64,000 bases of DNA, from the NCBI GenBank assembly GCA_012934845.2, contig WNNJ02002795.1, forward strand, positions 1-64,000, given 5' to 3'. Under the pieces are notes generated by a model that was not told the DNA's origin, did no database searches, and saw only the letters and a list, made by a program, of their open reading frames with translations. The DNA comes from Pomphorhynchus laevis (taxonomy: Eukaryota > Acanthocephala > Palaeacanthocephala > Echinorhynchida > Pomphorhynchidae). The position numbers were made by a program, and so were the translations under genes. Within the stretch, counting starts at the first letter, position 1. Each line of letters starts with the position of its first letter. Shown here piece after piece: positions 10,795 to 21,774 of the stretch.

Positions 10795-11075
10795 AGCAGT
10801 CACCTCTCATGTAGCAGTAGTATGTCGAGGAGTGAATTTGCTTTTGTGCAATGAAAGGTAAGGGATTGTGGTTTATGTATAAGATATACGTTCCTGGATA
10901 TGCGAAGTGCTGCATTAATCCAACGACTAGTTCTATCGTTGAAGTCACCAAGTAACATGTCATAGCCGCTACCAAATATACGGTCCAGGAGGTCACGGTT
11001 CTTGTGAATTTCTCCCGGCCGAATATAGATATTGGCTATACTGATGCGTTTACCATTCTTCCAGAGTATCATCGC
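10795..11075 (-). pseudogene. LINE apurinic-type endonuclease fragment
   Basis: About 93 residues on the minus strand: ISIANIYIRPGEIHKNRDLL, then DMLLGDFNDRTSRWIN and SLLDILLLHER. GDFN-R is the conserved catalytic block of the APE endonuclease domain of LINEs. It joins directly, without a gap, to the 3' end of the L2-like LINE at 11078, so two different elements are fused in one frame by chance. Confidence 0.65.
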
Positions 11076-11077
11076 TA

Positions 11078-12240
11078 AAGATTTATTTAACGTGGCAAAT
11101 GCGTGCCAGCGTATGCTTACATGACCACAACAAAACAAAAATGTAAATCGTGTCGAGGTGTGAACGAAGGAGGTGTTTGAATGTGATAAAGGAGAGACCG
11201 CGGCGGACGTCGATAGAGAGACTTGATTCCAGGCGAGTGTGGCGGCGACGGGGAAGGATCGGAGACCATAGTTGTTGGAGTAATTGGGAACGTGGAGTAA
11301 GAGGGTATGGCGGGAACGCAGCGATAGGGAGGTGGGGCAAGTGTCGTCTAAGAAAGGAAGGCTGATGAACGATGGGAAGCCAACAGCGATGAGAGAAAAG
11401 TTACGAGAAGAAGGCGGAGTTTGATGCGGATGTGGATGGTATGCCAGGAGAGTTGAGCAAGATATGTGGATGTGTGGTCGAAGCGACGGAGACGAAAAAG
11501 CACTCGTACGGTGGAGTTGATTATTCGTTGTAGGGGTAGGTTGATGGATTTTGGAGAATTGGCGAAAAGGCTAAGGCGGTAATCGATTTTAGGGAAAAGA
11601 AGCGATGAAAGAAAATATACAAGAATGGAAGTCGATAAGGGGGCGGATACGGTGGATGTCACGGAGAATTGAGTTAGACGAGCGGACCTTGTCACGGACG
11701 AAGGGTTTAAGAGAAAGTTTATCATCGAAATGGAAGCGTAAGAAAGTGATATTGTTTACTATGGGGATGATCGATGAGGCACAAGATACAGTGGGCCGAG
11801 ATATGTTTGGTTTACGGGGGAGTATCCACATTATTTTATACTTGTCGGGGTTTAGAACGACATGGAGATTGGAGAGACGTTTGTATATAAAGGAAAGACA
11901 GTTGGATGCAGAAATTGCGATATCGTGTATGCGATGGGCGGGTGCATGAGCATCGATGAGGATGTCATCGGTGTATTGTATGACGTTAAAAGAGTAAGAT
12001 TTAATAAGCGGAGTGATATCGCCAAGCAGAAGAGAGAAAAGCAGGGGACCTAGGACTGAACCTTGTGGGACCCCGCAAAAAATAGGGAGGGGAGGGGAGG
12101 ATGATGAATTAGAATAGACGCGAAAGGAACAGTCGGATAGATATGAGATAAACCATGCTACTGATGAAGAAGAAAAGCCGTAATCATAACGAAGGCGAGA
12201 AAGAAGGACGGAGTGGTCGACAATGTCGAAGGCGGAGGAT
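11078..12240 (-). mobile_element. 5'-truncated L2/CR1-like LINE, copy A
   Basis: Minus-strand 3' half of the LINE that is nearly complete at 14400-18760. It starts at SSAFDIVDHSVLLSRLRYDY (RT palm A), then GVPQGSVLGPLLFSLLLGD (motif B), YTDDILIDAHAP (motif C, T instead of A), and runs to the C-terminal WNSLP-type tail. The 3' end is GGCACGCATTTGCCACGTTAAATAAAT near 11080-11110 on the minus strand. Truncation at about 12240 is typical of LINE integration. It is G+C-richer than its surroundings. Confidence 0.85.
11589..12240 (-). pseudogene. L2-like reverse transcriptase, copy A
   Basis: The longest surviving frame of copy A, about 217 residues of true RT (the open frame runs on into unrelated sequence to 12350). 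It carries palm A, the GVPQGSVLGP motif and YTDD in place of the usual YADD. A frame change follows near 11590-11720, where the C-terminal region (FPKIDYRLSLFANSPKSINL) continues in another frame. The 5' part of the gene is missing. Confidence 0.8.
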
Positions 12241-12249
12241 GCTAGCTCA

Positions 12250-12820
12250 TCTGATATTGAATTTTTCTTAATAAATTCTTTATCACTGATCTTTAACATT
12301 GCATTTTCGTCCATTTCCCTTAAACTCGGAACTTCCGTTTTTTTGCACACATTTTTTAATGTATGAAGAAATAGTCTTCTGGTCTAAAAACTCACTTCCA
12401 ATTAAAATATACCTTATTTTAATGTAATTCAATTTTAATAATTTTAACAGGAAACTCTTTTCTAACGTGAATTAGAATAACGCCATCCTGCTTTTATACT
12501 TAAACTTTGCCCGTATAGTCTTTCATACTGTTTTTTATAAAACATTGTCAACATTTGTGCAGTCCTTTAGATTAAATGTTCATATTTTATGTAAAAACTT
12601 TTTATACTCTACTTAATTTGGCTTCATGTTATCATTTTCATGTTTACAAATATTGAGTTGAAGAATTAAAACAGAAATTTATTAAAAAAAAGTTTCCTTC
12701 GGGCCATGTCGTAAATACATGCACACTCCTATGTGTATTCTCGGGTCCCTACGTGTATTTTTCCATTTGCGTTAATACAAACAGAGAAAAAGCTGCTTGT
12801 ATGACTTCATTTGCTGCCCA
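12250..12820. other. no recognisable gene
   Basis: AT-rich sequence behind the truncated LINE. I see no repeat, RNA gene or coding region that I can support. Confidence 0.5.
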
Positions 12821-12929
12821 GACACCTTGGAACCGAGTCATCTAAATGCAGCTGTGATCGCACCGGGAGCGGTAGCTAGTGGAGCAGAGGACAAGAAACG
12901 TAGCAAATACGCCTGACACCGATCTACAA

Positions 12930-13100
12930 TATTGTGCCGGTTGCCGTGGAAACGCTTGGTGCGTTGGGCTCAGAGGCGGAAGGCCTAATGCACGAAATAG
13001 GTCGTCGGATAGCAGCAGTGACCGGAGAGTGGCGGTCCCCAGATTTCCTGCTGCAGAGGATGAACGTTGCCATCCAACGCGGTAACATGATGCCATTAAT
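12930..13100 (+). pseudogene. possible retroelement protein fragment
   Basis: One frame reads LGSEAEGLMHEIGRRIAAVT and then WRSPDFLLQRMNVAIQRGN. Strings of the form GRR-x-TG-x5-FL-QR-x4-QRGN occur in retroelement proteins of invertebrates as far as I recall, but I cannot place the domain. The stretch is G+C-richer than its surroundings. Alternative: a chance frame on foreign sequence. Confidence 0.3.
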
Positions 13101-13377
13101 GACTTAGGTTGTGTTCTATTCTTTTATTTTTAAGTGTTTGTTATGCAACTTTGATCTTTGCTCGTTTTGCTGTCTAAGGTTAAAAGTTTATCATCTATAA
13201 CTGGAACATTTAAATCAATTTAGGTGAAATAAATAAACAAAAATCTAAAATTTAAAAAAATTCAAGTATGAATCTAATGTGATGATATTTTATGCAACAT
13301 TGTCCTAAAGTAATTAAATCTATCTTCAAAGATAATTTTCCGTATATACTAATATATAGAAATAATTTTCCATAAAC

Positions 13378-13486
13378 ATTTTTGTCGTGCGTGTCATTCC
13401 AGCTTGGAACAGTTTACCACCGGAAGTGGTGAAGCAAACAAACAGACGTGGATTTGTATCTACTTTGAAGAAACTGACTAATTTTT
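13378..13486 (+). pseudogene. CR1/L2-type LINE C-terminus
   Basis: Reads VRVIPAWNSLPPEVVKQTN, then RGFVSTLKKLTNF and a stop. The R-x-I-x-x-WNSLP-x-x-VV motif is the C-terminal end of CR1/L2-type ORF2 proteins. Only the last 36 residues remain, consistent with strong 5' truncation. Confidence 0.65.
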
Positions 13487-13767
13487 AATTACTTTGTTGT
13501 TACTTTCCTTTTTAGTTTTTAAATTGTGAAGGTGTCTATTGAGCTACTCTTGCTGACATTCTAGTTTTTTAACGATAAATCAATTTATTTAATAAAACAA
13601 AGAAATGAGAAAAATGTGAAAAAAATTTGTTCAATAATGATCTGCAGAATCTTTTCCATGTTTATTCCAGAGTCCTAGCGTAGACCGGAAAATTATAAGT
13701 TGAACGACTGGTTCGAACAAGCATAGACGTCGCTTTCGCTAGTGAGAAATTTAGTTTTGCATCTTTG

Positions 13768-14163
13768 CTAAGATGCAAAACTTATTTTGTTTCTTAAATG
13801 TTTGATGGCTTCGTTGTAATTCCTCGATAGCCTTGCTATTTGTTTAAGAACACATTGGGTTGATAAACCAAGTGCACCATTTACTGCAATCACAATCGGG
13901 TAAAAAGTTGCCCGTTCATAAAGTGCAATTCTCTCTCCATATTTACTTACTTTCCTTGATTCATGGTAATTGAATGGGTTTCCTATTCGGCCAGATGAGT
14001 ACGACGGAGCTAAGTGACTGAAAATACAAATTTCCATTAAGGGCCGCTCCGACAGATCATATAAACCATGACAGGCAACATCCACCCTTGCATTCTTATC
14101 AGTTGATGTAGCGGGATTGTCGAAAACAACCTCATCACTCAAAGGTATCACAGGTACCGACAT
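13768..14163 (-). pseudogene. RLE LINE endonuclease region, 3' end (copy 3)
   Basis: 131 residues on the minus strand: ARVDVACHGLYDLSERPLME, ICIFSHLAPSYSS, YHESRKVSKYGERIALYERA and a C-terminal LRNKISFAS. This is the restriction-like endonuclease region that follows the RT in R2-superfamily-type LINEs; the R-x-D, (E/D)-x-C-I-F and K-YGER blocks match the better copy at 39447-40526. Everything upstream is missing. Confidence 0.72.
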
Positions 14164-14430
14164 TCTTTTTTTAATTTATATTTTTTTATTATATAATAAT
14201 TAATTGAACACAAATTACATTGTAATGATTAACCTCGAATGGGTCCGAAATTTACTTTTCAGGTACAAATAATAAGTATAAAAAAATTGGTTTCTGATAA
14301 ACATACATTGATTACAACATCTTACAATTGCTTATATTTGGTTATATTAAGTTCTATACAATAAATAACATACAATCTAATATACATACAACGAGGAGAA
14401 TAAAATCACGAATCAAACGACTATATACAA

Positions 14431-15790
14431 ATGGGTCGGAAAAAACAAAAGTCTCAAGTTCCCAACCATGTCGCGTCCAACACCGATGTTAGAGATGTTT
14501 CCAATGGATCTGAACAACAAGTCCTTTGCTCAAACAATGATTGACACACGTGGGTAAGTATTTGGACTTCAGAATCCCAGGCATCTTGCCTTGCAGACAA
14601 CGAATTCTACTGTGGCTACTGTTCGGCTAAGATGATAAATACGATGAAGAGTGAAATAGAGAGTCTCAAGACAAATATATTGAAACTATCTGGCAATGCA
14701 GCGATGTCCACATATGCCTCTTCGTATTGTAATAAGTTTCAACCTCGATGCCCAATTCTTCCGCATTCGATTGCCTCTAAGAATGCCAAATCTCCCATCT
14801 ATTCTACAGGCATTACTAGACATCCTTGAATTTTGCCCAATCAATCAGCTCAATCTTCTGATGTTACTGTCATTGACCATTTGCAACCCAGTATTTCTTT
14901 AGTCGTATCAGATAAATCACCTTACATTTCTACCCCTCATTGCGTTTCTACGTCATCATCAGATAATCCATCATCAGATAATCTGAAGGAGCCGCAAATT
15001 GTATCGCAGCAAGATGGATTTTGTCAAGTTTATGATAAATCTACCGAGACAGTGACGGAGCCGCAAATTGTTACAACTAATGTATTTTCACTCCCCGACA
15101 CCCCACGTCCCGTCCTTCCTGTCTCGTTTCTCAATAACTTGCATCCATCAATCAAAATCACCTCCACCAACCTCCACTATCCTTTCACTCATAACCTTTC
15201 CTCACATCGCTTGCCACCCTCTTTATTATCATTATCCTCTATGTTTCCCGTCGTCAAACCAAATCCCTCCAAATCATCGAATACCAGCTCTTCTATCGTG
15301 ATCTCCCTACTCACGTCAGTCGTCCTCCTTTACGGAAGCGCTTTGCTTCTCGCGATCGTTGCGTCATTGTCACTAATATCACGCCTTCTAACTCCTTATC
15401 TCCACAAGCACGTCTGGACCACGATATATCCGCCTTCAAATTCATCCTTTCATCTATTGTTCCTGTGGATAAACCATTCTTTTTCAAGGACATTTCTCCT
15501 GTCGCATTCATGTGTCTAAACAAATCTTCTCAATCTAGTCCTTCCCAGCCCCCTCTCCTAAAAATTGTTTTCAAGCATCGCTCTCACGCGTCTTCTGTCC
15601 TCTCTCAACGATTCAAACTCATGTAATCTTCAACCACTCGAATTTTCCCCGATCGCGCCCCTTCTGAAATCGCTCAAATCTCTTCAGCCCGCATCGAAAA
15701 ACGCTGTCGCGAAGAAAACGGCGGAACATCACTCTCCATCCGAAACATAGACGGAAATTTTCAAGTTGTCCATACCCGTCCAAAAATTCG
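14431..15790 (+). pseudogene. L2-like LINE ORF1 region
   Basis: Starts MGRKKQKSQVPNHVASNT with a basic N-terminus. A Cys-containing block (CLADNEFYCGYCSAKMINTM) followed by a helical, probably coiled stretch (KSEIESLKTNILKL) fits the zinc-finger plus coiled coil of some L2/CR1 ORF1 proteins. The rest is Ser/Pro-rich. A stop at about 14541 (behind LCSNND) and at least two frame changes break it. ORF1 proteins bind element RNA; that role is inferred from position only. Confidence 0.55.
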
Positions 15791-15824
15791 ATAGCGCTCC
15801 ATCTCTCCTATGTGTCTTCTCCAC

Positions 15825-16608
15825 TAGACTCTTTCGCCACAGCACACGGTTTCCGCCTCGGTATCCTCAACACTAGATCTATTCTCAATAAATCCGATCT
15901 TATCCTCAACCTATTCACCAAACAATCCATCGATCTCTTCTGCCTCACCGAATCCTAACACTCAGATTCCGACGACCATTTCATTCGCCGTCTGCTCTCT
16001 GCCGGTTGCTCCCTAGTCGAATCCGCCCGACCCCCTCAGCTCATTCCCTTCTAAATTCTCTAATCATGGCGGCATCGTCGCATTCGCGCGTCACCCCGCG
16101 TCTCTTCGCAAAATCAATCCCCCTTTCAGTCCTTGCTCTTTTGAATTGCTCATATGTCGTTATTCTAACCCGATCACTCTAGATCTCGCCATTGTATACC
16201 GTCCTGGTTCATCAGCTCCCACAGCCTTTTTTTACCGAACTCGCTGACCTCCTTTCTCATTGTTCTTTGTCCTCAATCCCTTCACTCGTTCTAGGCGACT
16301 TCAATATCCGCCTAGACCGTTCCTCTTCTACGGATTCCATCCGGTTCATCAACATTCTATCCAACTACAATTACAAACTAATCTTCACTACCCCCACACA
16401 TATACTTGGTGGGGCACTCGTCATCATCGCTGTCCCCGATCATTTTGCTGCCTACACCTCACTGTCCATCTCTGATCCTGGTCTATCCGATCACTTTCTT
16501 ATCACCCTTGATCTCACTCACAATCACACCCCTCCTCACACACCTACAATCCTACGTCGCCCTTGGAGAAATCTTGACCTCTCCCTTCTCCGCTCTGCCT
16601 TACTATAA
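15825..16608 (+). pseudogene. L2-like LINE APE endonuclease
   Basis: Readable pieces in order: FRLGILNTRSILNKSDLILN, IDLFCLTES, then VYRPGSSAPTAFFTELADLL-like sequence, LVLGDFNIRLDRSSSTDS and LSDHFLITLDL. LGDFN-R and SDH are catalytic blocks of the apurinic-type nuclease that nicks target DNA. At least two interruptions lie before 16192 (a stop directly behind LCLTES-like sequence and a frame change); from 16192 to 16608 the frame is open. Confidence 0.75.
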
Positions 16609-16731
16609 TCATCTCTATCATTACCCACAATAACATATTCATGTCCTCACGATCTCGCCTTTCGTTTCGACTCAGAACTCACATCCACTCTCGATATTCT
16701 CTAGCCCTAAAAGTCTCACCCAAACCGTCGC

Positions 16732-18302
16732 TTGCACCGTGCCCCATGGTTTGACATCCACTATCAAAGCGTCGACTCCGCCATGCTTTTCGAGTCTATC
16801 ACCGCTCTCCCAGACGTGATTTACGCTCGATCACTCCGTCTTTCCGTGATTCCTATCTTGCTCTTCGCCGGTATCATCTCAACCTACTACGTACTAAATG
16901 CAACCCCTCCTGGCGGCATAAAATCATCACTTCATTCAACTCTAAGACTCTCTGGCATACTTTTAACTCAATCCTTGCTCGCTCTTCTTCGCCGTGCAAC
17001 ATCAATGCCAATGATTAGTCGTCATTTCTCCAGACTAAAGTATCCACGTTGCTCTCTCACACCCCGGTTTCCATCCTATCCCACTCCGCCCAGTCTAATC
17101 TCATCCTTCCGGAACTCTTTCATCTCATCCCTGTCTCACCTACAGAAGTATCATCTGTCCTCATGTCCTTGCCCAACAAAACCTTACCTGCCGATCCCCT
17201 GCCTACTCACATATTAAAATCTATATGCTCATCGATATCCCCTTTTCTCACAACCTTGTTTAACTCGTCCATCCGCAGTCGTATCTTCCCTTCACACTGG
17301 AAATCCGCAATCGTTCGTACCCTCCTTAAGAAACAATCGCTCGACCCCTCCCTTCCTTCTAGCTATCGCCCCATTTCACTACTCCCTACTCTTTCAAAGC
17401 TCTTAGAACGCCTCATCTTAATACAAATCAACGCTTATCTCTCCTCATCCAATCTGTACCCTCCTTTCCAATCCGCTTTCCGCTCTAATCACTCGACAGA
17501 AATCGCATGCATAAAAGTGTACAACGACTTACTCATTTCTCGAGACAAGGCTCTATATAGTGTTCTCATCTCCCTCGACCTCTCCTCCGCATTCGACATT
17601 GTCGACCACTCCGTCCTCCTTTCTCGCCTTCGTTATGATTACGGCTTTTCTTCCTCCTCCGTAGCATGGTTCGCCTCATATCTATCCGACCGTTCCTTTC
17701 GCTTCTGTTCTAATTCATCATCTTCCCCTCCCATCCCTATTTTTTGCGGGGTCCCACGAGGTTCAGTCCTAGGTTCTCTGCTTTTCTCTCTTCTGCTTGG
17801 CGATCTCTCTCCGTTTATCAAACCTTACTCCTTTAAGGTCATGCAATACGCCGATGACATTCTAATCTATGTTCATGCACCCGCACATCGCATACACGAT
17901 ATCGGCATTTCTGCCTCCAACTGTCTTTCTTTTATCTACAAACGTCTCTCCAATCTCCATCTCGTTCTAAACCCCGAAAAGTCCAAAATAATGTGGATCC
18001 TTCCCCGTAAACCAAGCATATCTCCTCCCATTGTATCTTTTGCCTCATCGATCATCCCTGTAGTCCACAATCTCACTTTCTTAGGCTTCCATTTCGATGA
18101 TCACCTTTCCCTTAAACCCTTCGTCCGTGACAAGGTCCGCTCGTCTAACTTAATTCTCCGTGATATCCGCCGTATCCGCCCCTTATCGACTTCCGTTCTT
18201 GTATGTCTCTTCTTTCATCGCTTCTTTTCCCTAAAATCGATTACTGCCTTAGCATTTTCGCCAATTCTCCAAAATCCATCATCCTACCCCTACAACGAAT
18301 AA
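16732..18302 (+). pseudogene. L2-like LINE reverse transcriptase
   Basis: The open part 17049-18302 (417 codons) holds all RT motifs: SYRPISLLPTLSKLLERL (fingers), LDLSSAFDIVDHSVLLSRL (palm A), GVPRGSVLGSLLFSLLLGD (motif B) and YADDILIYVHAP (catalytic YADD). Upstream sequence to 16732 lies in another frame, and a frame change near 18230-18300 separates the C-terminal tail. Non-conservative changes (R for Q in GVPQG) also suggest age. It is the most complete RT of its family here. Confidence 0.85.
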
Positions 18303-18700
18303 TCAACACCGCCGTTCGAGTGCCTCTTTCGTCTCCGTCGCTTCGACCACACATCCACATATTTTGCCCAACTCTCCTGGCCCACCATCCACATCCGCAT
18401 CAAACTCCGCCTTCTTCTCGTTACCTTTCGTCTCATCGCTGTCGGCTCCCCATCGTTCATCAACCTTCCTTTCTTAGACGATACTCGCCCCACCTCGCTA
18501 TCGCTTCGTTCCTGTCATACCCTCTTACTCCACGTTCCTAATTACTCCAACAACTACGGTCTCCGATCCTTCTTCGTCGCCGCCTCACTCGCCTGGAATC
18601 AACTCCCTCTCGACGTCCGCCGCGCCCCCTCCTTTATCATATTCAAACACCTCCCCAGTTCACACCTCTTCGACACCTGTTTCACAGTCTTGTTTTGTTG
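18203..18700 (+). pseudogene. L2-like LINE C-terminal tail
   Basis: Continues the protein in a shifted frame: SLLFPKIDYCLSIFANSPKS, then IILPLQRIINTAVRV and further on the WNQLPLDVR-type end at about 18595-18620. The end W-N-x-L-P is the usual C-terminus of this LINE group. Confidence 0.7.
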
Positions 18701-18764
18701 TGGTCATGTAAGCGTGCGCTGGCACGTATTTGCCACGTTAAAATAAATCGTTTTTATAACACAT

Positions 18765-19010
18765 GAAACTTAGGGATTTCCTTGCTCTTCAAGACTAGAA
18801 GATCCGGTTTGGAAAACAGGGTGTCAACGTGTTGAACGAGCGGCCCTTACACACATGGACGGTAATTTTACCAGCGAGAATGACACTTTACAGCGTAAAC
18901 AACGAATGCACTCGCTGTAAGGGGTTTGAGTGGAACCCGCTTGAAGATTCGCAATCCGCATCAACACTGTGTCTTCGTTCACTCCAATTTCACCATTTGC
19001 GGCAAATATG
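18765..19010. other. unassigned spacer
   Basis: G+C-rich relative to the host and therefore probably TE-derived, but no protein or repeat is recognisable. Confidence 0.4.
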
Positions 19011-19014
19011 ACCT

Positions 19015-19569
19015 TTAAAAAAGTAGCTCTCTCAAATCTTCAACTCGCTCACCATATTTTGCGTTTTTTCTCCTCTCGTGATATTGACAATGGCTAGCTA
19101 TCGATTTCGACGAATAAGAAGGAGCAAGATGATTGAAGATACAAACGTCCAATAAGGACCGCTCCATCCTATTGCCGTATAACCCATGGCACTCTATATC
19201 CAACCTAGCATTAGGGTTAGTTTTAGTAGAACTCAATTCGAAATGAACATTTTCTGTAAGTGATTGTAAAGTCGGCTCTGTTGATACACAAACGCATACA
19301 GTGAACAATTCTCTTACCGACAGATCCCGCACCGTATCGTGGCGAATTGACGGCAGACCACTAGCTTGACAAGAATTTGAGTGCACAACACTAAATGGTT
19401 GACCGCACATACATAATGCAGGACCATCAGGGGGTTCCCAGCCATAACGAGTGGCGATGGCGTCGTGAAACTGTTTTTTATTGAGCTGACAACACGATTT
19501 AATTAGTGGTTTTGCGGATAACCAAGATGAAGCCCCGACAATTGATGCGTATTCCAATTCGGAGCTCAT
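19015..19569 (-). pseudogene. RLE LINE zinc knuckle and endonuclease region (copy 4)
   Basis: 184 residues on the minus strand. A knuckle C-M-C-G-x-x-F-x4-H-x3-C (residues 53-67) and RHDTVRDLSVRELF precede [35 protein letters not shown] and YHERRKNAKYGERV. This is the same C-terminal module as at 39447-40526. It overlaps the domain kept at 13768-14163, so the two are separate insertions and not halves of one copy split by the L2-like LINE. Confidence 0.78.
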
Positions 19570-19860
19570 TTGTTAAATATATTTTTTTACTTTTCAAACG
19601 ATTTAACGTGTTTTTATTTATTTCTAAAACAACCAAAGATGGACCTCCATGTTAATGGTCTTTTAGTATGAGGAACATAAATTAATTTCAACTGAAAAAT
19701 TTCCCCGAAATCGTAAGAAACGTCCCTTTGATGATAATTAAGGAGGAAAATATTTTTTAGGAAAAAATAAAAAATTATTTTCTCTGGTTCTTTTAAATGA
19801 GAAAATTTTTATAGAAAACCAAAAATTACAAATAATAAATTTGAGAGATTAATATATACA

Positions 19861-20706
19861 ATGTGTGGTGATGTAAATAAAGACAAAATGATAACGTTGG
19901 ACGGATCACTTTTCTTATTTAGAAGTCAAATAATATGGAACGGTCTTTCATTAAGTGCAGTATTAGGAACTCCAGTCAGGATAATTAACATTCGAGCCAA
20001 TAGGCCTAAGCCAGGATTAATGCCGTAACATCTCACATCTTAATCTACTCAGTGAAATGACAAACGCCGTAGTTCAAGGTAATTGCATAAGATCTACCGA
20101 TATTTACTTTTGCCCTCGTACGCATATAATGCCAGGTAGTTACATTGCGGACACGAAAACAGTTGGATCGATATCACTGATGCTACAGTTAATCGTTCCT
20201 CCGTTAATTTATAATGACGATACCACGACTTCAGAAACAACAGTTATCAATCTGCGAGGTGGTACCAATGCAAAATTTTCGCCTCAAATTGAAACTCTAC
20301 AGCTGGGGCTATTTCCTCTACTGAATAACTTATTAACTGATAGTAAATTGAAATACAAGATAGATTTTAAAGCACGAGGATGCTATCCAAAGGGTGGCGG
20401 AAGAATTATATTTTCAATGGAGAAGCTTCCCGTAGAGACCTACCCTACTGAGCCAATAGTTCTAACAAGTCCCGGAAAAATTACTCATGTTTCTGCATGG
20501 TCATGTGGTAGAGGGTCAATTGCAAGTGTGAATAATGCTGTTGATTATGTGGTTCGTGAATTATCAGCCTTTGGTTGTGTACCTACCATGTGTATAACCG
20601 ATAAACCGTCATTACTGCAGCCGTACTGTTCGGGAATAGGTATCGTTGCTGCATCCCATACTGATACTGGATGTATTCTAACGTTGGATCACACTCTCGG
20701 ACACTA
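19861..20706 (+). pseudogene. RNA 3'-terminal phosphate cyclase-like gene, broken
   Basis: Matches the RtcA/RTC1 family from near the N-terminus: ITLDGSLF, then LSAVLGTPVRIINIRA and PKPGLMP, continuing with STDIYFCP, ADTKTVGSISLMLQLIVPP, NLRGGTNAKFSPQIET and RGCYPKGGGRI. The enzyme makes 2',3'-cyclic phosphate ends on RNA using ATP. Here a TAA at 20026 replaces the Gln of PQHL, and a one-base frame change follows before 20045. The Gly-rich loop near the start is changed, and the C-terminal part with the catalytic His is gone; the match ends abruptly at LINE debris. No introns are visible. A processed or decayed duplicate is likely. Confidence 0.8.
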
Positions 20707-20711
20707 GTTAT

Positions 20712-20830
20712 TGTAATGACACTCTTAAGGCGAGCAATGTTTACCATGTCCCTACTCAGTTGGAGTCTATTTCTAGAGCTCCAATATCCTCGATTCTCTG
20801 CAACCACCCCTCAAATTCGTAGATTGATGT
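20712..20830. repeat. fragment shared with 10420-10480
   Basis: Immediately behind the cyclase remnant. Contains TACTCAGTTGGAGTCTATTT, which corresponds to 10425-10450. Part of the three-copy LINE-like family. Confidence 0.5.
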
Positions 20831-20894
20831 ACAATTCGCAGTGATGTAACTATAACATTGATGTAACATCGCAGTGATGTCTTCGCAGTGATGT

Positions 20895-21770
20895 AATTAT
20901 AATCCAGAAAGATGTCGAGATGGTTTCTCGATGGTGCTATGCTGTCGGACTCAAAGTGAACCTTGCGAAATGTTCCCACCTACGCATATTGGAAAAGGGA
21001 CCTTCAGTGGTAGCTACCGAATTGATTGCTGTCAGATTGTAAAGGTCTCGCAAATGTCGGACCTGGGTGTGATTGTAACTAGTGACTTATAATCTCGCTC
21101 TTATGTCGATCATGTTGTAAGCGAGTGCGTTATCCTTCTCGGTCTAGTACGCAGGGTGTTCGGTCATCTTGATTCTGTGGGATTGCGTACCCTTTACCAA
21201 TGCGCAATCCTACCACACATGCTGTATGGGTCCGTCGTTGCTCACCCTCAGTTCCAGCTTGAGCTGGACGCTTACGAACGAATTCTCCATCGGTGCACAC
21301 ATGTAGTGCGGTCCATACGTTCGTTACTTTATGAGGAACGTCTGCGCTGTCTTGACGTTCCCCTAGTGAAAATTTCACTAAAATTTGATGATCTGATGTT
21401 CGTGTGGAGGTGCTTGACCACCCCCAGGCCACTGTTGCAAGGACACGTTTGAGCTAAGAACCAACGATCGCCTACGTGGTCACAACTATATGCTAAAGAG
21501 AAGACGAGCCTGCAATAAACGAATATCAACAATCCATGATAGAATTGTACCTATCTGGAATGGTCTACCTGCCTTGACGGTAAATGGTAACAAGGGAATT
21601 TTTAAACGACGGTTGCGAAATCACCTCAGGATGCGTTGTCGTCATGACTGAATTGCACATTATTATGTTTTTTATTTAATTTTTTTATTTTTCTTCTGTT
21701 TTCCCCGTTGTAAACCATCATGTTCGAGCTGTTCAAGCTCTTTTTGTTGTCGAAAATATAATAATAATTT
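20895..21770 (+). mobile_element. CR1-type LINE, 3' part
   Basis: Readable pieces: DVEMVSRWCYAVGLKVNLAK (post-YADD region), then FGHLDSVGLRTLYQCAILPH, YGSVVAHPQ, LYEERLRCLDVPLVKISLK and, in another frame, RIVPIWNGLPALTV with KRRLRNHLRMRC at the C-terminus. This succession is that of CR1-like ORF2 downstream of the RT palm. Several frame changes. Its 3' region runs to about 21770, where the next LINE tail begins. Confidence 0.7.
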
Positions 21771-21774
21771 CCCT

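Larger units (their letters stand above)
14400..18760 (+). mobile_element. L2/CR1-like LINE, nearly full length, copy B
   Basis: Order: ORF1-like region from ATG 14431, APE endonuclease at about 15825-16608, reverse transcriptase at about 16730-18302, C-terminal tail to about 18690, and a 3' end GGCACGTATTTGCCACGTTAAAATAAA near 18720-18747. Strongly pyrimidine- and C-rich on the sense strand, unlike the AT-rich host. Several frame changes and stops make it inactive. It gives the reference for truncated copies A, C, D and E. Confidence 0.88.

Noticed and set aside
12842-13096. Minus-strand open frame and plus-strand 12879-13085 frame
   Set aside because: Neither has recognisable motifs; a third frame gives the only retroelement-like string, which is listed instead.
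13768-19569. RLE LINE pieces at 13768-14163 and 19015-19569 as one copy split by the L2-like LINE
   Set aside because: Both contain the same endonuclease segment, so they must be two copies.
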